Assembly: GCF_032854445.1 (NCBI RefSeq)
Contig: NC_088306.1
Coordinates: forward strand, 5,903,145 to 5,967,144
Origin: Liolophura sinensis
Taxonomy: Eukaryota > Mollusca > Polyplacophora > Chitonida > Chitonidae
Reading direction: 5' to 3'
DNA: 64,000 bases
Every line of letters starts with the position of its first letter. Within the stretch, counting starts at the first letter, position 1. Positions 44,841 through 56,225 of this stretch are shown here, piece by piece. Position numbers and translations under genes: made by a program. The notes below the pieces were generated by a model. The model ran no database searches. It was not told the origin of the DNA and worked only from the letters and a program-made list of their open reading frames with translations.

Positions 44841-45048
44841 CCGGGGCTCCGTGTCCGAGGGGGCTGGCAATGACCCAGGAGCGGTTGCTTTGAGTTCAAG
44901 TACAGCCCAAGGTCTGCCAGCAACATGCGGGTTGTCGTGAGTTTGCTCCGGGCTGCGTCTGGTTTCCTCCCACTGTAATGCTGGCCTCCGTGGTATAAGT
45001 GAAATATTCTTGAGTACGGCGTAAAAAAAAAACAATCAAATAATTAAA
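44841..45048 (+). mobile_element. SINE, family A, internally deleted, with TSD
   Basis: The head GGGGCTCCGTGTCCGAGGGG is damaged, and the A-box to B-box region is shortened. The body CTCCCACTGTAATGCTGGCC, GTATAAGTGAAATATTCTTG and the AACAATCAAATAATTAAA tail remain. It is flanked by a 10-bp duplication, TAAAATAGCT (44831-44840 and 45049-45058). Confidence 0.9.
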
Positions 45049-45493
45049 TAAAATAGCTTAAAATGATGTATTATCAGCAAATTTAATACAAATACATTAA
45101 AACAGTGCAAACGGATCAGTAATAATATAAATATAATAAATATATTTTTTATATAAATGTAAAAGTCTACAGCATAGAGACGACGGACGTGACTGTGTGA
45201 TACTGTACAGTGAATATCTTGTGTGGATCCGTATGGATTGGCCTCTGTTCTGTAGTTGCTTGCTTCACAGCTGTATTGATCTGCATTTCCCTTTAGAGCC
45301 TTAATTAATCCGATTCTGAAGAAAAAAGCACGTTAAGCAAGTACAAATGAAGACGTTAAGACGTTTGAGACAGACCCTTTGGTAATGAGCTTTCTCTGAC
45401 GAGCAATCTTTGCACTATCCTTGGTTTAAATAATTCTAGAGAATGGGGATTAGACGTAAAACGAATACTTAATATTGCATTTAATAGACGCCT

Positions 45494-45695
45494 ATGAGCA
45501 TTGTGTTTGGCGCGCAAGCGCAGCATAATGACCGAGAATCCTCTCACCAATTCGCTGTGATTTCAAGTCGAGTTCATGCTGACATCCTCTCTGGACGTAC
45601 GTGGAGAAGTATGACAAATGGCCGTAGTTTTACCCCTTTTTCCTCCCACTATGATGCTGGCCACCGTCGTATAAGTGAAATGTCCTCGAGCTGAT
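45494..45695 (+). mobile_element. Diverged SINE, family A
   Basis: GGCGCGCAAGCGCAGCATAA, CTCTCACCAATTCGCTGTGA, TTCATGCTGACATCCTCTCT, TTCCTCCCACTATGATGCTG and CCACCGTCGTATAAGTGAAA occur in family A order with many changes. The tail is missing after CCTCGAG. Confidence 0.85.
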
Positions 45696-46474
45696 ACAGT
45701 ATCTGCCACGGATATGGGTCGGAACATCCCGTAAGAAGGACGTAATATCACATCATTCACCGATTATACAGCCCAGATGGGTGTATCAGCGTATGATGGG
45801 CCTAGGATCCGATCATCATCTGCTTAGGGTTTTACGACATGCGCTAACATTTACACATAAACTCATTTAACTTATAACAAATTCGGCGTTGTTTGACACC
45901 AACATCGTTTATTCTCTCGTAATAAAGAAAATATTGACAAATGGTCTAGTTCCCTGTGTGGTTACTAATTCTCACATAATGATCATACGCAGATCGAGAT
46001 TTGACTGTTTCCGGTTAGGCTGGTACATCTCCAAATAAACTTCGTCTAGAAATCAGAAAGCAAAACTCGGAAGTCAAGCATTTGGCTAGCTCACCTTCCT
46101 ACTGGCTTGAATGAGTGAAAGTTAGGTGAATTATAGACCATTCACTACGACTTTTCTCGTCACCCCACCTGCCGTACCAGGTCAGCAAACTGAAGATACA
46201 TCGTGTTTGTAGGTAGTGTGTGTGCAAAATGTAAACTGTTGTCAAATGGTCTAAACGAGACTACATGTTCCGGCCGATCAAGATCCGCTTAAGATGCGAT
46301 CAGGATGGTGCCAACATCCGCGTATGTGCCGCCCATCATGGCCGTATGATACGTGTAGGATCCGCCCCTACACCTGATTAGGATGCGCGTAGGATGGGCG
46401 GATGATATGCGTAGAGTATATCATTAGAATCAGGCAGAACTGTATATGTATTGATCTCAGTATCAGTGCGACCA
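45696..46474. other. No gene; a stretch of GC-richer short repeats
   Basis: Around 46270-46430 the word TAGGATGCGCGTAGGATG and relatives (GATCCGC, ATGATACGTGTAGGATC) recur at short intervals. I could not define a unit. Confidence 0.4.
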
Positions 46475-46677
46475 CATTGCCGATACATACCGTTCAACAT
46501 GAAGGCATCTATATAACTAATACATATCGCTTACCATGACTGCGCCTATATAGCTGATACAGATCGCTTGGCATGAACGCACATACAAAGCCGATACATA
46601 TCGTTAAGCATGAACGCACCAACATAGCTGATACAGATCGCTTAACATGAACGCGCCTATGCTGCTAATACAGATCA
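46475..46677. repeat. 37-38-bp tandem repeat, about 5.5 units
   Basis: The word GATACA(T/G)ATCG, or AATACA in its place, occurs at about 46482, 46519, 46555, 46593, 46630 and 46667. Each is followed by an AACATGAACGC-like stretch and CCTATATAGCT. No open frame of interest. Confidence 0.85.
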
Positions 46678-47807
46678 CGTGGTCGGTTATCAACGGAGGA
46701 ATGAGGATACTCTTAATCAGAGATACATAGATTTGGCCACAAAACTAGAGTCATAAGGACAGTAAGCAGCTGATTTATTATTAATTTTCAATTATGAGGA
46801 TATCCTTCAGTAAAACGTACTGTGGTGCATGATGCTATTTTAGATCGTTAATACGTGCAACATCTATCACTTCTTAACAATATTACTAAGAAAAGAAATT
46901 AAGCTTACCCGGTATCTAGATTTATATAATAACTCAGCACATGGTTTATTGAAAATATCTGCCGGTTTTCCTGTTTCTCTCGTGTAATTCACGCTGCTAT
47001 TGTGTGACTTCCATTAGAGTTGTTTCCCTTGAAATGTACGGCATCTTAGATGAAATTTCGGCTTGAAAATCTGTTTTAGGGAATCTTCGTTTTAAATCTT
47101 CATTTGTCCTTTTATTTTCTATATCTAGCTGCTACAAACATGCCGAACAGCCGTAAAGTTCCATATTCAAACAGATGGATACCGAAAGAGTAACTTTATT
47201 TTCAGAATGTTTTCGCTAAAAAAAACAGCAAGGAGAGACAGAAGTGCATGATTGATATTGGAAAAGGGTTCTGTATTTCAGGACAGGTTTGGCGAGAATA
47301 ACATTGCACTACATGAGTGATGTATCGTTTCCATTTCTGAACATTTTCTCAGATTTTTTTTTGTTAAGCTTATCAGATCCCAGATTAAAATGGGTTGATG
47401 TTGTTTAAAATGTATGAATGGACATCTTTATGGGCTCACTGAAAGTATGGGGAAAGAAAATCCGCCGGGCGATCGATCAATGGCTGCGACAGTACTGTCG
47501 GCATGACATGGAGACTTCGACAAGGGAGGTAATCTCCATCATGCGTCACAAACCCACTAAAGCTGTACATTAATCTGACGGGTGGTTCATCAGATCTTCT
47601 CTCAAAGTTTCTTAAATCTGTTTCTCCGTGGGAAAGGAAACTCTCGTTTAGACGTATGGATGTTCTTCTAAACCATTTCTCAGGTCTTTTGACTTCGAAA
47701 CGAGCAAAGTGCAGTAAAGTAAAACATCAAAAACATCTAATTTAGAAGTTTTGTAGGTAGAGATTATATATTCTGACCACGTAAATGCGCATATATCTCA
47801 GTCCCTA
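46678..47807. other. No recognisable feature
   Basis: AT-rich sequence without supported features. Confidence 0.4.
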
Positions 47808-48045
47808 CGACTGATTGATTAATTGCTTAATTGATTAATTTGTGTTTGTGACGGCGATCAAATTTTTGGATGTAGGAAGCCCGCAGTGGCCGGAAGGAAA
47901 CCATCGACTTTATAAAATTTACTGATGGATTGATTAATTGGTTTAGTGATTTGTGCTCGGGAAGGCGGTAACGTTTGTGGGTGAAGGATACCGCATTGCC
48001 AGGAGGAAACCACCTGCCTTTACCAGCTAGCTATCACACCTCCTA
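47808..48045. repeat. Two diverged copies of a roughly 120-bp repeat
   Basis: Each starts with TGATTGATTAATT and continues with TTTGTG, a GGCGGTAACG- or GGCGATCAAA-like stretch, GCAGTGGCCGGAAGGAAACC or GCATTGCCAGGAGGAAACC, and a CTTTA end. The GGAGGAAACC core recalls the body of family A SINEs read in reverse, so these may be distant SINE relatives. Confidence 0.55.
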
Positions 48046-48828
48046 AGTTAAAGCAGCAACCGAGATCATCGGTCCTCAGACAGTTGATGTCGCCATGTGG
48101 ATCCACTGAATATAAAATAAACCCTTCCAGCAAAGACTGTAAAAATGTGATGATTGGCAAATGGTCACATGTAAGCGGTGAAACACGGCCTTTTGTCAGT
48201 TTACCCAGTTAGATTTTCATTCTAAATGGTTATGTAAAGGCTTAAACAGAAGCAAATTCCATGCGCCCTTCCACCCGGCGTAAGCAGAATTAGTTAAAAA
48301 AAAATGCACTAATGCCTAAATTGCTATTTATTAGACCTCACTGGTCTTGAATTACTCCAAGGGCTGTAAAATGCCATCTGCCATTTTTTTTTACACCAAC
48401 TTGCCCAGCATTTACGTTGTCAAGCAATGATTTGACCAATATTTTGTTACGTCAGAAAAAACAATTTCAACGTGATTTGAAATTCTGATTGAAGTCTAAG
48501 TGATCCTGGGACCAGAAGTCGAATGTACATGTATCAGGTTAAGACATAGGCTTCAAAGAACTTCAAAGAAGCTATTAGCATGAACTGTGTTGATGCCTGG
48601 TATTAAGAAAGCCGTCTTCTAGCTGTGATGTATTCATCATGCCACAGGGAAGATATGCCCTCTTCAGCGAATTGGAATCGTAGGCATGTAACGGACACAG
48701 CTTTCTTGTAATTCCCATCTTAGGTTGTCAGTGTAAAAAGAGAGATACAAAATTACAACATCCTTACTTGAATCCGTGCTTGCGCACTTAAATTGTGAAA
48801 ATACACAAATTTCGTTTAACAACGTTTG
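48046..48828. other. No recognisable feature
   Basis: No supported gene or repeat. Confidence 0.4.
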
Positions 48829-49034
48829 AACCTCCGTGGCCAAATGATTAGTCCATGGGGGTTCCTCTTCCGTACTGTACGTGGGAAGGTCTGGCAGCAA
48901 TCTGGGGATGGCTGTGTGTTTCCCCAGGGCACAGGCCGGTTTCTTCCAACAGTAATGTTAACCACTATCGTATCAGTGAAATATTCTTGCCTACGGCATA
49001 AAACTCCGATCAAATAAATAAATAAATAAATAAT
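48829..49034 (+). mobile_element. SINE, family A
   Basis: ACCTCCGTGGCCAAATGATT is a decayed head. The body has GTACGTGGGAAGGTCTGGCA, GTTTCTTCCAACAGTAATG, AGTGAAATATTCTTGCC and GATCAAATAAATAAATAAAT. Part of the head and the B box are deleted. Confidence 0.88.
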
Positions 49035-49051
49035 TTATATTTTCATATATA

Positions 49052-49125
49052 TTTTTTTGATTAGGGGTTTTCGCTTTACTCAAGAATATTTCACTTATAC
49101 GACGGCGACCAACATTATGGTAAAT
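49052..49125 (-). mobile_element. SINE family A 3' fragment, tail-to-tail with the previous copy
   Basis: TTTTTTGATTAGGGGTTTTC, CTCAAGAATATTTCACTTAT and ACGACGGCGACCAACATTAT are the last part of family A in reverse. The two tails face each other 18 bp apart. Confidence 0.85.
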
Positions 49126-49316
49126 TTATTAGGTCTTATATATTAGGTCATATTCCTGTTCTTACACATGGCCAGGATACAAATCCCAATAATGGCGTCA
49201 TAATGTATAATCGACATTTATATATTATTTAGAATTTAAAGGAATATACACATTTAAGAAAAGTATATCACATTTAGGTAACAAATGAAAACATATACTT
49301 TGTGACAACTGAAGCG

Positions 49317-49445
49317 AGGCCCAGATTCACAAAGCGGGGTACGACATTTTTAATCGTACATTTGTCGTATTATATTTTATTTCCGTACCATTGTCCTGTG
49401 TGCGTGATTATCGTACATGTACGATACCTTTGTGAAACTTGGTCC
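49317..49445. mobile_element. Small foldback element (MITE-like)
   Basis: Left end AGGCCCAGATTCACAAAGCG; right end read backwards AGGACCAAGTTTCACAAAGG. The interior contains further complementary words (GTACGACA and TGTACGAT). It is about 130 bp with no coding capacity. Similar ends are seen at 57964 and inside the SINE at 57434-57820. Confidence 0.7.
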
Positions 49446-50759
49446 TGATTTCTAAGCCAATCATATCACCCCAATTTTCAGTCCTCCGCAAGGACGATGG
49501 CCCAAGCCGGGTGTTTCTTGTTTTAAGCTTGGGGTCCAACCCATTTGATTCACTTGGGCCATTAGAAATTTCCGGTCTGTCTGCTATCACTCATTCACAG
49601 ATTTTTCATTGATTGATAATGTCAATGTAGTTTTTTGACAATTAATAGTTGTTGCTACAGTTACAAAAGATCTAGTTCTTGTAAGTAGGTCTACTATTTT
49701 TCATTGTGAATGTAGATTATTGTGGTCACTTGCTGTTTAAAAGATAATAATTGGTGACGTTTTAAACAGTAACATTAGCTGAGTTTTTATTAGGTCAGTC
49801 CTTGTGAACTAGATTTTGTTGTTAGTTCGCATTCGTAGTTGACTGCAATTTGGACATTTAGCACAAGAGGTAGGCCTAACCATAGTTTTATCCTTGAGAC
49901 AATTCTGAGACTGGTATAGAGTAGCGAGTGGTAATTCTCACGTAGTAATAGTCTTGGAAGTCGGTTTAGAGTAGGATTTGTATTTTTATAACAACGACAT
50001 CGCTCGAAGGATTTAGCATTACGTTGTTGTTGTTGTTGTAGATATTCTGCGGTTGTAACTTTGTTTTGACCAAAGGTTTCCTTGAAATCTAAGTGTTAGA
50101 ATTGATGAAATATGGTGGAGTATGTGGTAGATATACTCTAGGAAGCTTTTGGTAGCAGTACTTACTCATGATGGCATGGTTTTAATGTACGATTTTCGTA
50201 AAGCTTACTCTTGAAAATGAGGTCTTACCGTTTTAGTGAGCCAGCCATTTTGTGCGTGAGCATGTTTCATTCATATGGTAATTTTTATGCATACACCGAC
50301 TCTTGTAGACGTGATATAAGCTTTTTAATTAACGTCATGGATAAAAGAAATTATTACACCTTTTGATGATTTTATTTGCTGATTTTAAGTCTGACATTAC
50401 TTTTAGAAGTTTTAAACTTTTGAAGGGAAAACTTATTTTCCACCTCAATAAAAGTGATAGGATTTTAGCAGGTTTGTGACTGACGTGCAGCTACATGTAT
50501 TTTACTGGTTAACCAATCACACTGCTGGATTCCGAATTTCAACTAAGCCTACTTTGTTGAAAATCTATAAAAGGAACGTCAGAATGAATATTGATGTGAT
50601 GGTCTCGAACGCCGAACAGTACTCATCGCACGTAGGCCTACCTGTGCGAAAAGTCAAAATATAATAAATAATTTAATGCCTACAATATAGTATTGAACAA
50701 GTGATGACAAACCGTTGGATGCCATTAGGTGTAGTCCTTGACCGATGCTGAGCAGAACG
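49446..50759. other. No recognisable feature
   Basis: A short (GTT)n run lies near 50022-50040. Otherwise nothing supported. Confidence 0.4.
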
Positions 50760-51075
50760 TTTCTGTCGTCAATGACAGCTAAAATTCCCGAGTGCAGATG
50801 CACTAGGTATCCACGAACAGAACGGTTCCTGCCGTCAGTCACACCTACAGTTCCCGAGTGCAGATCCACTAGGATCCTCGGGCGATGCGTTGACGGAATC
50901 AGCCATGGTAGAATCTCGAATGAAGTTTCGGCAGTGTTTAACGTTAGTGTGGATTGAGTGAAGTATCCCGAGTGCAGACCCACTAGGATCCACGGGGAAT
51001 ACGTTGATGGGATCGGCCATTGTAGAATCTTTCTAGAGGAAGTTTCGGCAGTGTTTAAAAGCTAGTGTGGATAGT
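50760..51075 (+). repeat. Tandem repeat with a unit of about 115 bp
   Basis: TCCCGAGTGCAGA-CCACTAGGATCC occurs near 50852 and 50967. After it, CGTTGA-GG-ATC-GCCAT-GTAGAATCT and GAAGTTTCGGCAGTGTTTAA also repeat. A shorter, more diverged unit starts near 50780 (TTCCCGAGTGCAGATGCAC). The last two units are about 115 bp apart. Confidence 0.85.
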
Positions 51076-51694
51076 CTGTTGGTACTAGGTGAAGTATGAG
51101 GAACCGGGGAGCTTCTGGGGTAATAGGTACACCATAATGATATAGTGTTGTGTTTTGATCAATTAGAAACACCACCACATCTCTATCATCAACGTCGTTG
51201 TACATAGGGAAAATGAAACTGGTTGTTTATTGTTGAACTGAACATTCTTTCTGTACCTTCATCAATTCATATTTATTTCACCACTGGAATTCATGGTTTT
51301 TCTTCAGTTTTTTTTTATATGGAAGGCGGATTATTTAAACAAGGAAGAATGGAATAAACCTCGAACTCAAAATTATGTAGCGTTGCCTCCACAAGTTTGC
51401 AGTAAATGTTAACATCATTCCATGGTTTGTACCAAAATTCACAAGGTGCTACCAAAGGGTGAATGGGTTTATGAGAACTGGTACTCACCATACGCTTTCA
51501 GAGTGAAAAAAATATATAATCGCTCTACAGTTGAACAGTGGCAACGATTGGAAGAAGTTTTTATGACTCTGTTGTCGACGTAATGGTGCTGTTTTTCAAT
51601 ATGTCTCGACAAGAACATGTCGGTGTGAAGCAATTTCGGAAACAACTTTAACTGCCAGCTACTTCAATATTGTCTCTATACTATAGTAACGATC

Positions 51695-51890
51695 CCCTTA
51701 GTGTCTATACTGGATAAACCATTGCTCTCGTCCCAGGCGAGGTGCCATCAATCAGTCGTACGTTCCATTCCAGCCCTCGTTGTGTCCGGCAGGTTTGCCT
51801 GGTATCTGACGAATTACATTGGGTTACCCTGCTACTCTCCAACCAGAAGTCTGCCCACTGCGAAATAACCAAAATATTCTTTCCGGCTCA
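51695..51890 (+). repeat. Diverged dispersed repeat, copy 1
   Basis: GTCTATACTGGATAAACCATT, CAGGCGAGGTGCCAT, CGTACGTTCCATTCCAGCCC, GCCTGGTATCTGACGAATTA and CTACTCTCCAACCAGAAG match in order the copy at 52104-52334. It may be a further SINE family. Confidence 0.65.
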
Positions 51891-52103
51891 CCTCCTCTGT
51901 ACTTAGTATTGATCCCCACTGAAAAAATTGCCTGCCTGTATATGTACGCGACATTGCTTTTTTTTTCCCTCTTCTTTCTTCAGCTGTTGACGCGCTCGTG
52001 TATGTCTGTATGGTACTTGGGTTTTTTAGATATCTCGACATAAGATTAATCGCTACTGCCAGCACGATTCTATCGTGTCTTTGTGCTATAAGAATAAGGC
52101 CTT

Positions 52104-52334
52104 AGCTGTCTCTACCCAGTAAAGCATTACCTTCACCCTAGGCCAGCTGCCATATACCAACCGTATGTTCGATTCTAGCCCTCCCGCTCGGCTGCAGCTT
52201 AGAGTGAATGGGGTTGCCTGGTATTTGACGAATTGCATTGGTTTATCCTGGTACTCTCTAACTAGAACCCTGTCCACCATGACATAACAGAAACATTCCT
52301 CTTCACGGCATGAAAACGGCCGTCAAATCAATCA
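52104..52334 (+). repeat. Diverged dispersed repeat, copy 2, SINE-like tail
   Basis: GTCTCTACCCAGTAAAGCATT, TAGGCCAGCTGCCAT, CGTATGTTCGATTCTAGCCC, GCCTGGTATTTGACGAATTG and GTACTCTCTAACTAGAACCC are followed by CACGGCATGAAAACGGCCGT and CAAATCAATCAAT. TTCGATTCTAGCC resembles a weak B box, and the CAAATCAATCAAT end looks like a SINE tail. Confidence 0.6.
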
Positions 52335-53439
52335 ATTCACACTCCAAACCTCTGTGACAAGGTTCAGAGTGGAGCCTCAGCTTGACTACATGTGGCTACA
52401 AAAGCCACAAAATACTTGTCGAAATCAATCGGGCTCCATTGTTCAAAATATAATAATGTATTATTGGCAGTCTTTAAATAACATCGAAGTAACTTCTGAA
52501 GTAATCAACAAAATAGCGCATGGTTAATTTCGCCATTTTGTGTTAAGTGTGGTAAGTTTTTATTTCAGCTGGTATAACTGGTTTTGAAAACTTACCTCAC
52601 AATCAGTGGAGTTACATATCTTCTGAAATATGATTCCTGAGAACAAAACTGTTAAATCTGAGCTTTGCTCATTTAATTTACATCTGCGTTTAGGGGCTAA
52701 ATGCGTTTCACTGATATGATTAAGGCATATTTACAACCGACTGTTCATACAAAAATGCCGTTCACTTCTTTCCTCTTATGAGTGAAAATCATTGCTAACA
52801 ACCTGTAATTTCTCCGATAACCTACAACAATAATTCAGGAAAGCTTTCTTGACTGAAGAAAAACGCCTACGGTTAGGTTGCCTACAAGTACAAGATAAAA
52901 AGAAATGTAAAGAAAAGGAAAGCAGCAAATTGATTCTGGATGAGTGCTAATGCCCTGTACAAAAAACGTTTTAATAAAAAAAAAAGACTACTTTATCGGG
53001 AAGTTCGTGTAACGAAATGAACGCTTACACTGGCCCTCAGTAGCACAACTTTGCCGACAGTGTATAGCGAAATAATGGGTTTAGCCCAGAAAATCACGAT
53101 CTCACACATGCAGATCATATGACGTCAAGACGCTGGGCTTTGATCTTTCCCCGTAGTTAGTTCTCCATTTTAACTCCATCCTTCTCACCACTCTCCACCA
53201 CTTCATCCCCATTCATTTCTCAAGGCCATATCTGTGCAAGTAACGGCGGGAGATTCCTTTCTGTCATTAGATTTCCCAAAATATGGAAGCCAGACAAGGC
53301 CATCATAGTACAATCGTTTCATCGTAGTACTGACCGACGATGGCAAGAAACGAAAGAATGAAGATAAGACGCAATGAAAGAAAGCGATGATACAGTGACA
53401 TTCGCTTCCTAATGTACAATACTGTTACTGTCGGTTTTT
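52335..53439. other. No recognisable feature
   Basis: No supported gene or repeat. Confidence 0.4.
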
Positions 53440-53712
53440 CCCATCCTGTCATCTCTTCTTACCACCGTGCCATCTCTTCATCCCATGCTCCCATCGCTTC
53501 CTACCACCCTGCCATCACTTCATGCCATGTTGCCATCTCTTCTTACCATCCTGCCATCACTTCATACAACGCTGCCATCGCTTCCAACCACCCTGCAATC
53601 ACTTCATGCCATGCTCTCATCTCTTCTTATCACCCTGCCATCACTTCATACCATGCTGCCATCGCTTCCTACCACCCTGCCATCACTTCATACCATGTTG
53701 CCATTACTTCGT
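53440..53712. repeat. 21-bp minisatellite
   Basis: Units alternate between types such as CCACCCTGCCATCACTTCAT plus one base and CCATGTTGCCATCTCTTCTTA, so a 42-bp period is stronger than the 21-bp one. There are about twelve 21-bp units. Because 21 is a multiple of three, each plus-strand frame carries its own seven-residue repeat and all three stay open (79-106 codons). I regard this as non-coding. Confidence 0.9.
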
Positions 53713-53844
53713 TTCTCTACATATAGTCCAAGTGAACAGAACAAAAACTATAATAAGATAATGCAACAGTCACGTCTTTTTTGTTAAGGAACACTTAAAT
53801 GCGTTGGTACGAATCGTTGGGCCAATGGCACAAAGCCATCGAAT

Positions 53845-54240
53845 GACAGTACAGCCATAGAGCATGTACTATCAGGACTATGGAAGGGGATCTCCGCCAA
53901 AACTGTATGCGTGTAACATTGAACGTTGCAAGTTCTACACTGCTATGTGAGTCTGCAGCTTCTGTTATGTTTCTACCTACATTCGGCTATGTGGCTACCG
54001 AAATGTGGGTAAGGCATGTCATCTGAACATTGCAAATGATACCGCAGGTTCTCTTTCCAGCGAGAAATTTTGTAAGCGCGTTGAAATTTCAAGGGAGGAA
54101 GTATCGCCACCTGGTGTCATAACGGTGCACGACCACAGATAAGCGCTCAAACTGCTCTCATCCGTGGCGATGCACGTTGTGACAACAGGGGGCGCTTCTG
54201 TCAATGGTAAATTAAAATAACAACCGCTCCCGAGCCAAGA
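53845..54240 (+). repeat. Left arm of a long inverted repeat
   Basis: It matches the reverse complement of 55840-56225: ATCTCCGCCAAAACTGTATGC, GTTGCAAGTTCTACACTGCT, CTGCAGCTTCTGTTATG, GATGCACGTTGTGACAACAG and GGGGGCGC. Identity is moderate with indels. No transposase motif. Confidence 0.8.
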
Positions 54241-54644
54241 ATTATGACATTTCGTTTCAGCTGAATTCCCATGTTCGAACGTAGTTGAATTCGCTTTTGT
54301 TTCTTACTTCATAAGAAATATTTTCTTTTGGTGAAAGGTAAATTTATTGGGCTCTATGTTTTTAAATTTTATTGCCCCGAGACTATTTTTGGTACGTATT
54401 CTTGTGTTGGCCGTTGGCTAGAACTCTCATGACTCTTGGTACATGGACGGGCGGTAGGACTTTGCTGGTATTAATGATAGGGCTGGCATGAAGTTCAAAT
54501 AAAAGTCAAATAAAGTCTACAAGCAAACTGCTCCAAAATAAACCGATGCTTTTTCTGATTAGATTTTCAATCATGTACATGTATAATCATAGAACTTGCT
54601 TTCATTTCTGTCTGACGTTGGGTTCAATATATATAGAAGTGCAC

Positions 54645-54776
54645 GACCTGCGGATGGTCCTGGGTTTCCCCCGGGCTCTGCCCGGTTTCCTCCCACCATA
54701 ATGCTGGCCGCCGTCGTATAAGTGAAATATTCTTGAGTACAGCGTAAAACACCAATCAAATAAATAAATAAATAAA
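54645..54776 (+). mobile_element. 5'-truncated SINE, family A, with TSD
   Basis: It starts at GACCTGCGGATGGTCCTGGG and keeps CCCCCGGGCTCTGCCCGGTT, CTCCCACCATAATGCTGGCC, GCCGTCGTATAAGTGAAATA and CACCAATCAAATAAATAAAT. It is close to the family consensus as judged from the other copies. It is flanked by AAGTGCAC (54637-54644 and 54777-54784). It lies between the arms of the inverted repeat. Confidence 0.93.
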
Positions 54777-54837
54777 AGTGCACAGTTGTTGTTGTTGTCC
54801 ATGAAAACGAAAATAATACTCAGTGAGCACATGAAGA

Positions 54838-55174
54838 GTGAGTGAGTGCTTGGGTTTTCAGGTCTGCTTAACAATTTTTCAGTCATATGACGACGAAGGA
54901 ATCCTTAGAGTGCATGTAATGCGCCCCCTTGTTGCAGGACGGATTTGCACCGCTCTTTTTTATCTAGTGCTGCTTCACCGAAGGCAAGTAAGCCACCCCA
55001 CCCAAGCCATTATACTGATATGGGTCAACCAGTCGTTGCACTATCTCCTGCAACGCGAAGCCAGGAAGTCAAAACTTCCTCTTTTAAGGTCTTAGGTGTG
55101 ACTCGACCCAGGATTGACCCCGGATCTACCGCCTCCCGAAGCGGACGGTCTATCAACTGTGCTATCGTGGCCGG
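54838..55174 (-). mobile_element. Full-length SINE, family B
   Basis: The head on the minus strand is CCGGCCACGATAGCACAGTT, with GACCGTCCGCTTCGGGAGGC and B box GGGGTCAATCCTGGGTCGAG. The body and the CAAGCACTCACTCACTC end are complete. It lies 53 bp beyond the family A SINE, between the inverted-repeat arms. Confidence 0.95.
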
Positions 55175-55839
55175 TCAAATGTGAAGAATACCACCTGATA
55201 TACGGATTGTTTGTGACATTTCAAGTGAGTCATCTATACAACATGCTTAGTACCCACTATCATACAAAATGCTAATGTTTCAATGTCATATGGGGACCTA
55301 TTTCAAATGTTTCTGTGTATATCGGGTTAATTGCCTAGGCACCAGGGCTGTACGTCTTTACTCTAACATGTCTAAGCATAATGTTATCATGGGCCCCTGG
55401 GTAAACATATGGACTGTCGCCTGCCACATATGCAAAAAAAAAATAAAAAACAAAACAACAAACAAAAAATACAACAATGTTACATTTTGAAAGTCAGTGT
55501 AAATTTAGGGGCCCCCTAAACCTATGGGGCTGATGGGCAACTTCTGATTGTGAGGGTGCCCATGCAAGATGATGGCTGACACTTGGGACTACTTCGGGCA
55601 AAATGTAAACAACAACAGATTTGAATCAACTGTTGAAATATTAACCCTCATGATATCATTACAAATGCAAAAGGGTTTTCAAACTTTGTCACAACACTTG
55701 CAATGAAATCATCAGCAAAACTATTAAAAAGTCCTGGTAATTTTTTTGTGTAATTAGCATAACTCATCCATGATTGACGTCTTATTATGTTAACAACAAC
55801 AACTGAACAGTTTGCAGTAAAGTGGACTGTTCTTCCAGG

Positions 55840-56225
55840 ATTGGGAGCGATTATTATTTTCTCGTCTAGTTGATTACAGCGCCCCCTGTTGTCATATAGG
55901 CGCATCGCCACAGATGAGAGCAGTGTTGTAAGACGTGTATGTGGCTAACAGCGTTACTGGCACATGCGTCTTATCCATAACCAGAACTGCAATGGCGTAA
56001 ACAAATGCACGCCATCGAAAGACAGAACCTGCGGCATCACAATCTACAATGTTCAGATTACAAACCTTACCCACATATCGGTAGCCACATAGAAGGTAGA
56101 CACATAACAGAAGCTGCAGACTTACACAGCAGTGTAGAACTTGCAACGGTCAAAGTTACACGCATACGGTTTGGCGGATATCTTTTCCATAGTAGACGTA
56201 TACTCGGTGAGAGTAAACCGCAATC
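55840..56225 (-). repeat. Right arm of the long inverted repeat
   Basis: GCGCCCCCTGTTGTCA, GGCGCATCGCCACAGATGAG, CATAACAGAAGCTGCAGAC, AGTGTAGAACTTGCAACGG and GCATACGGTTTGGCGGATAT are the reverse complement of the left arm. The arms are about 1.6 kb apart. Confidence 0.8.
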
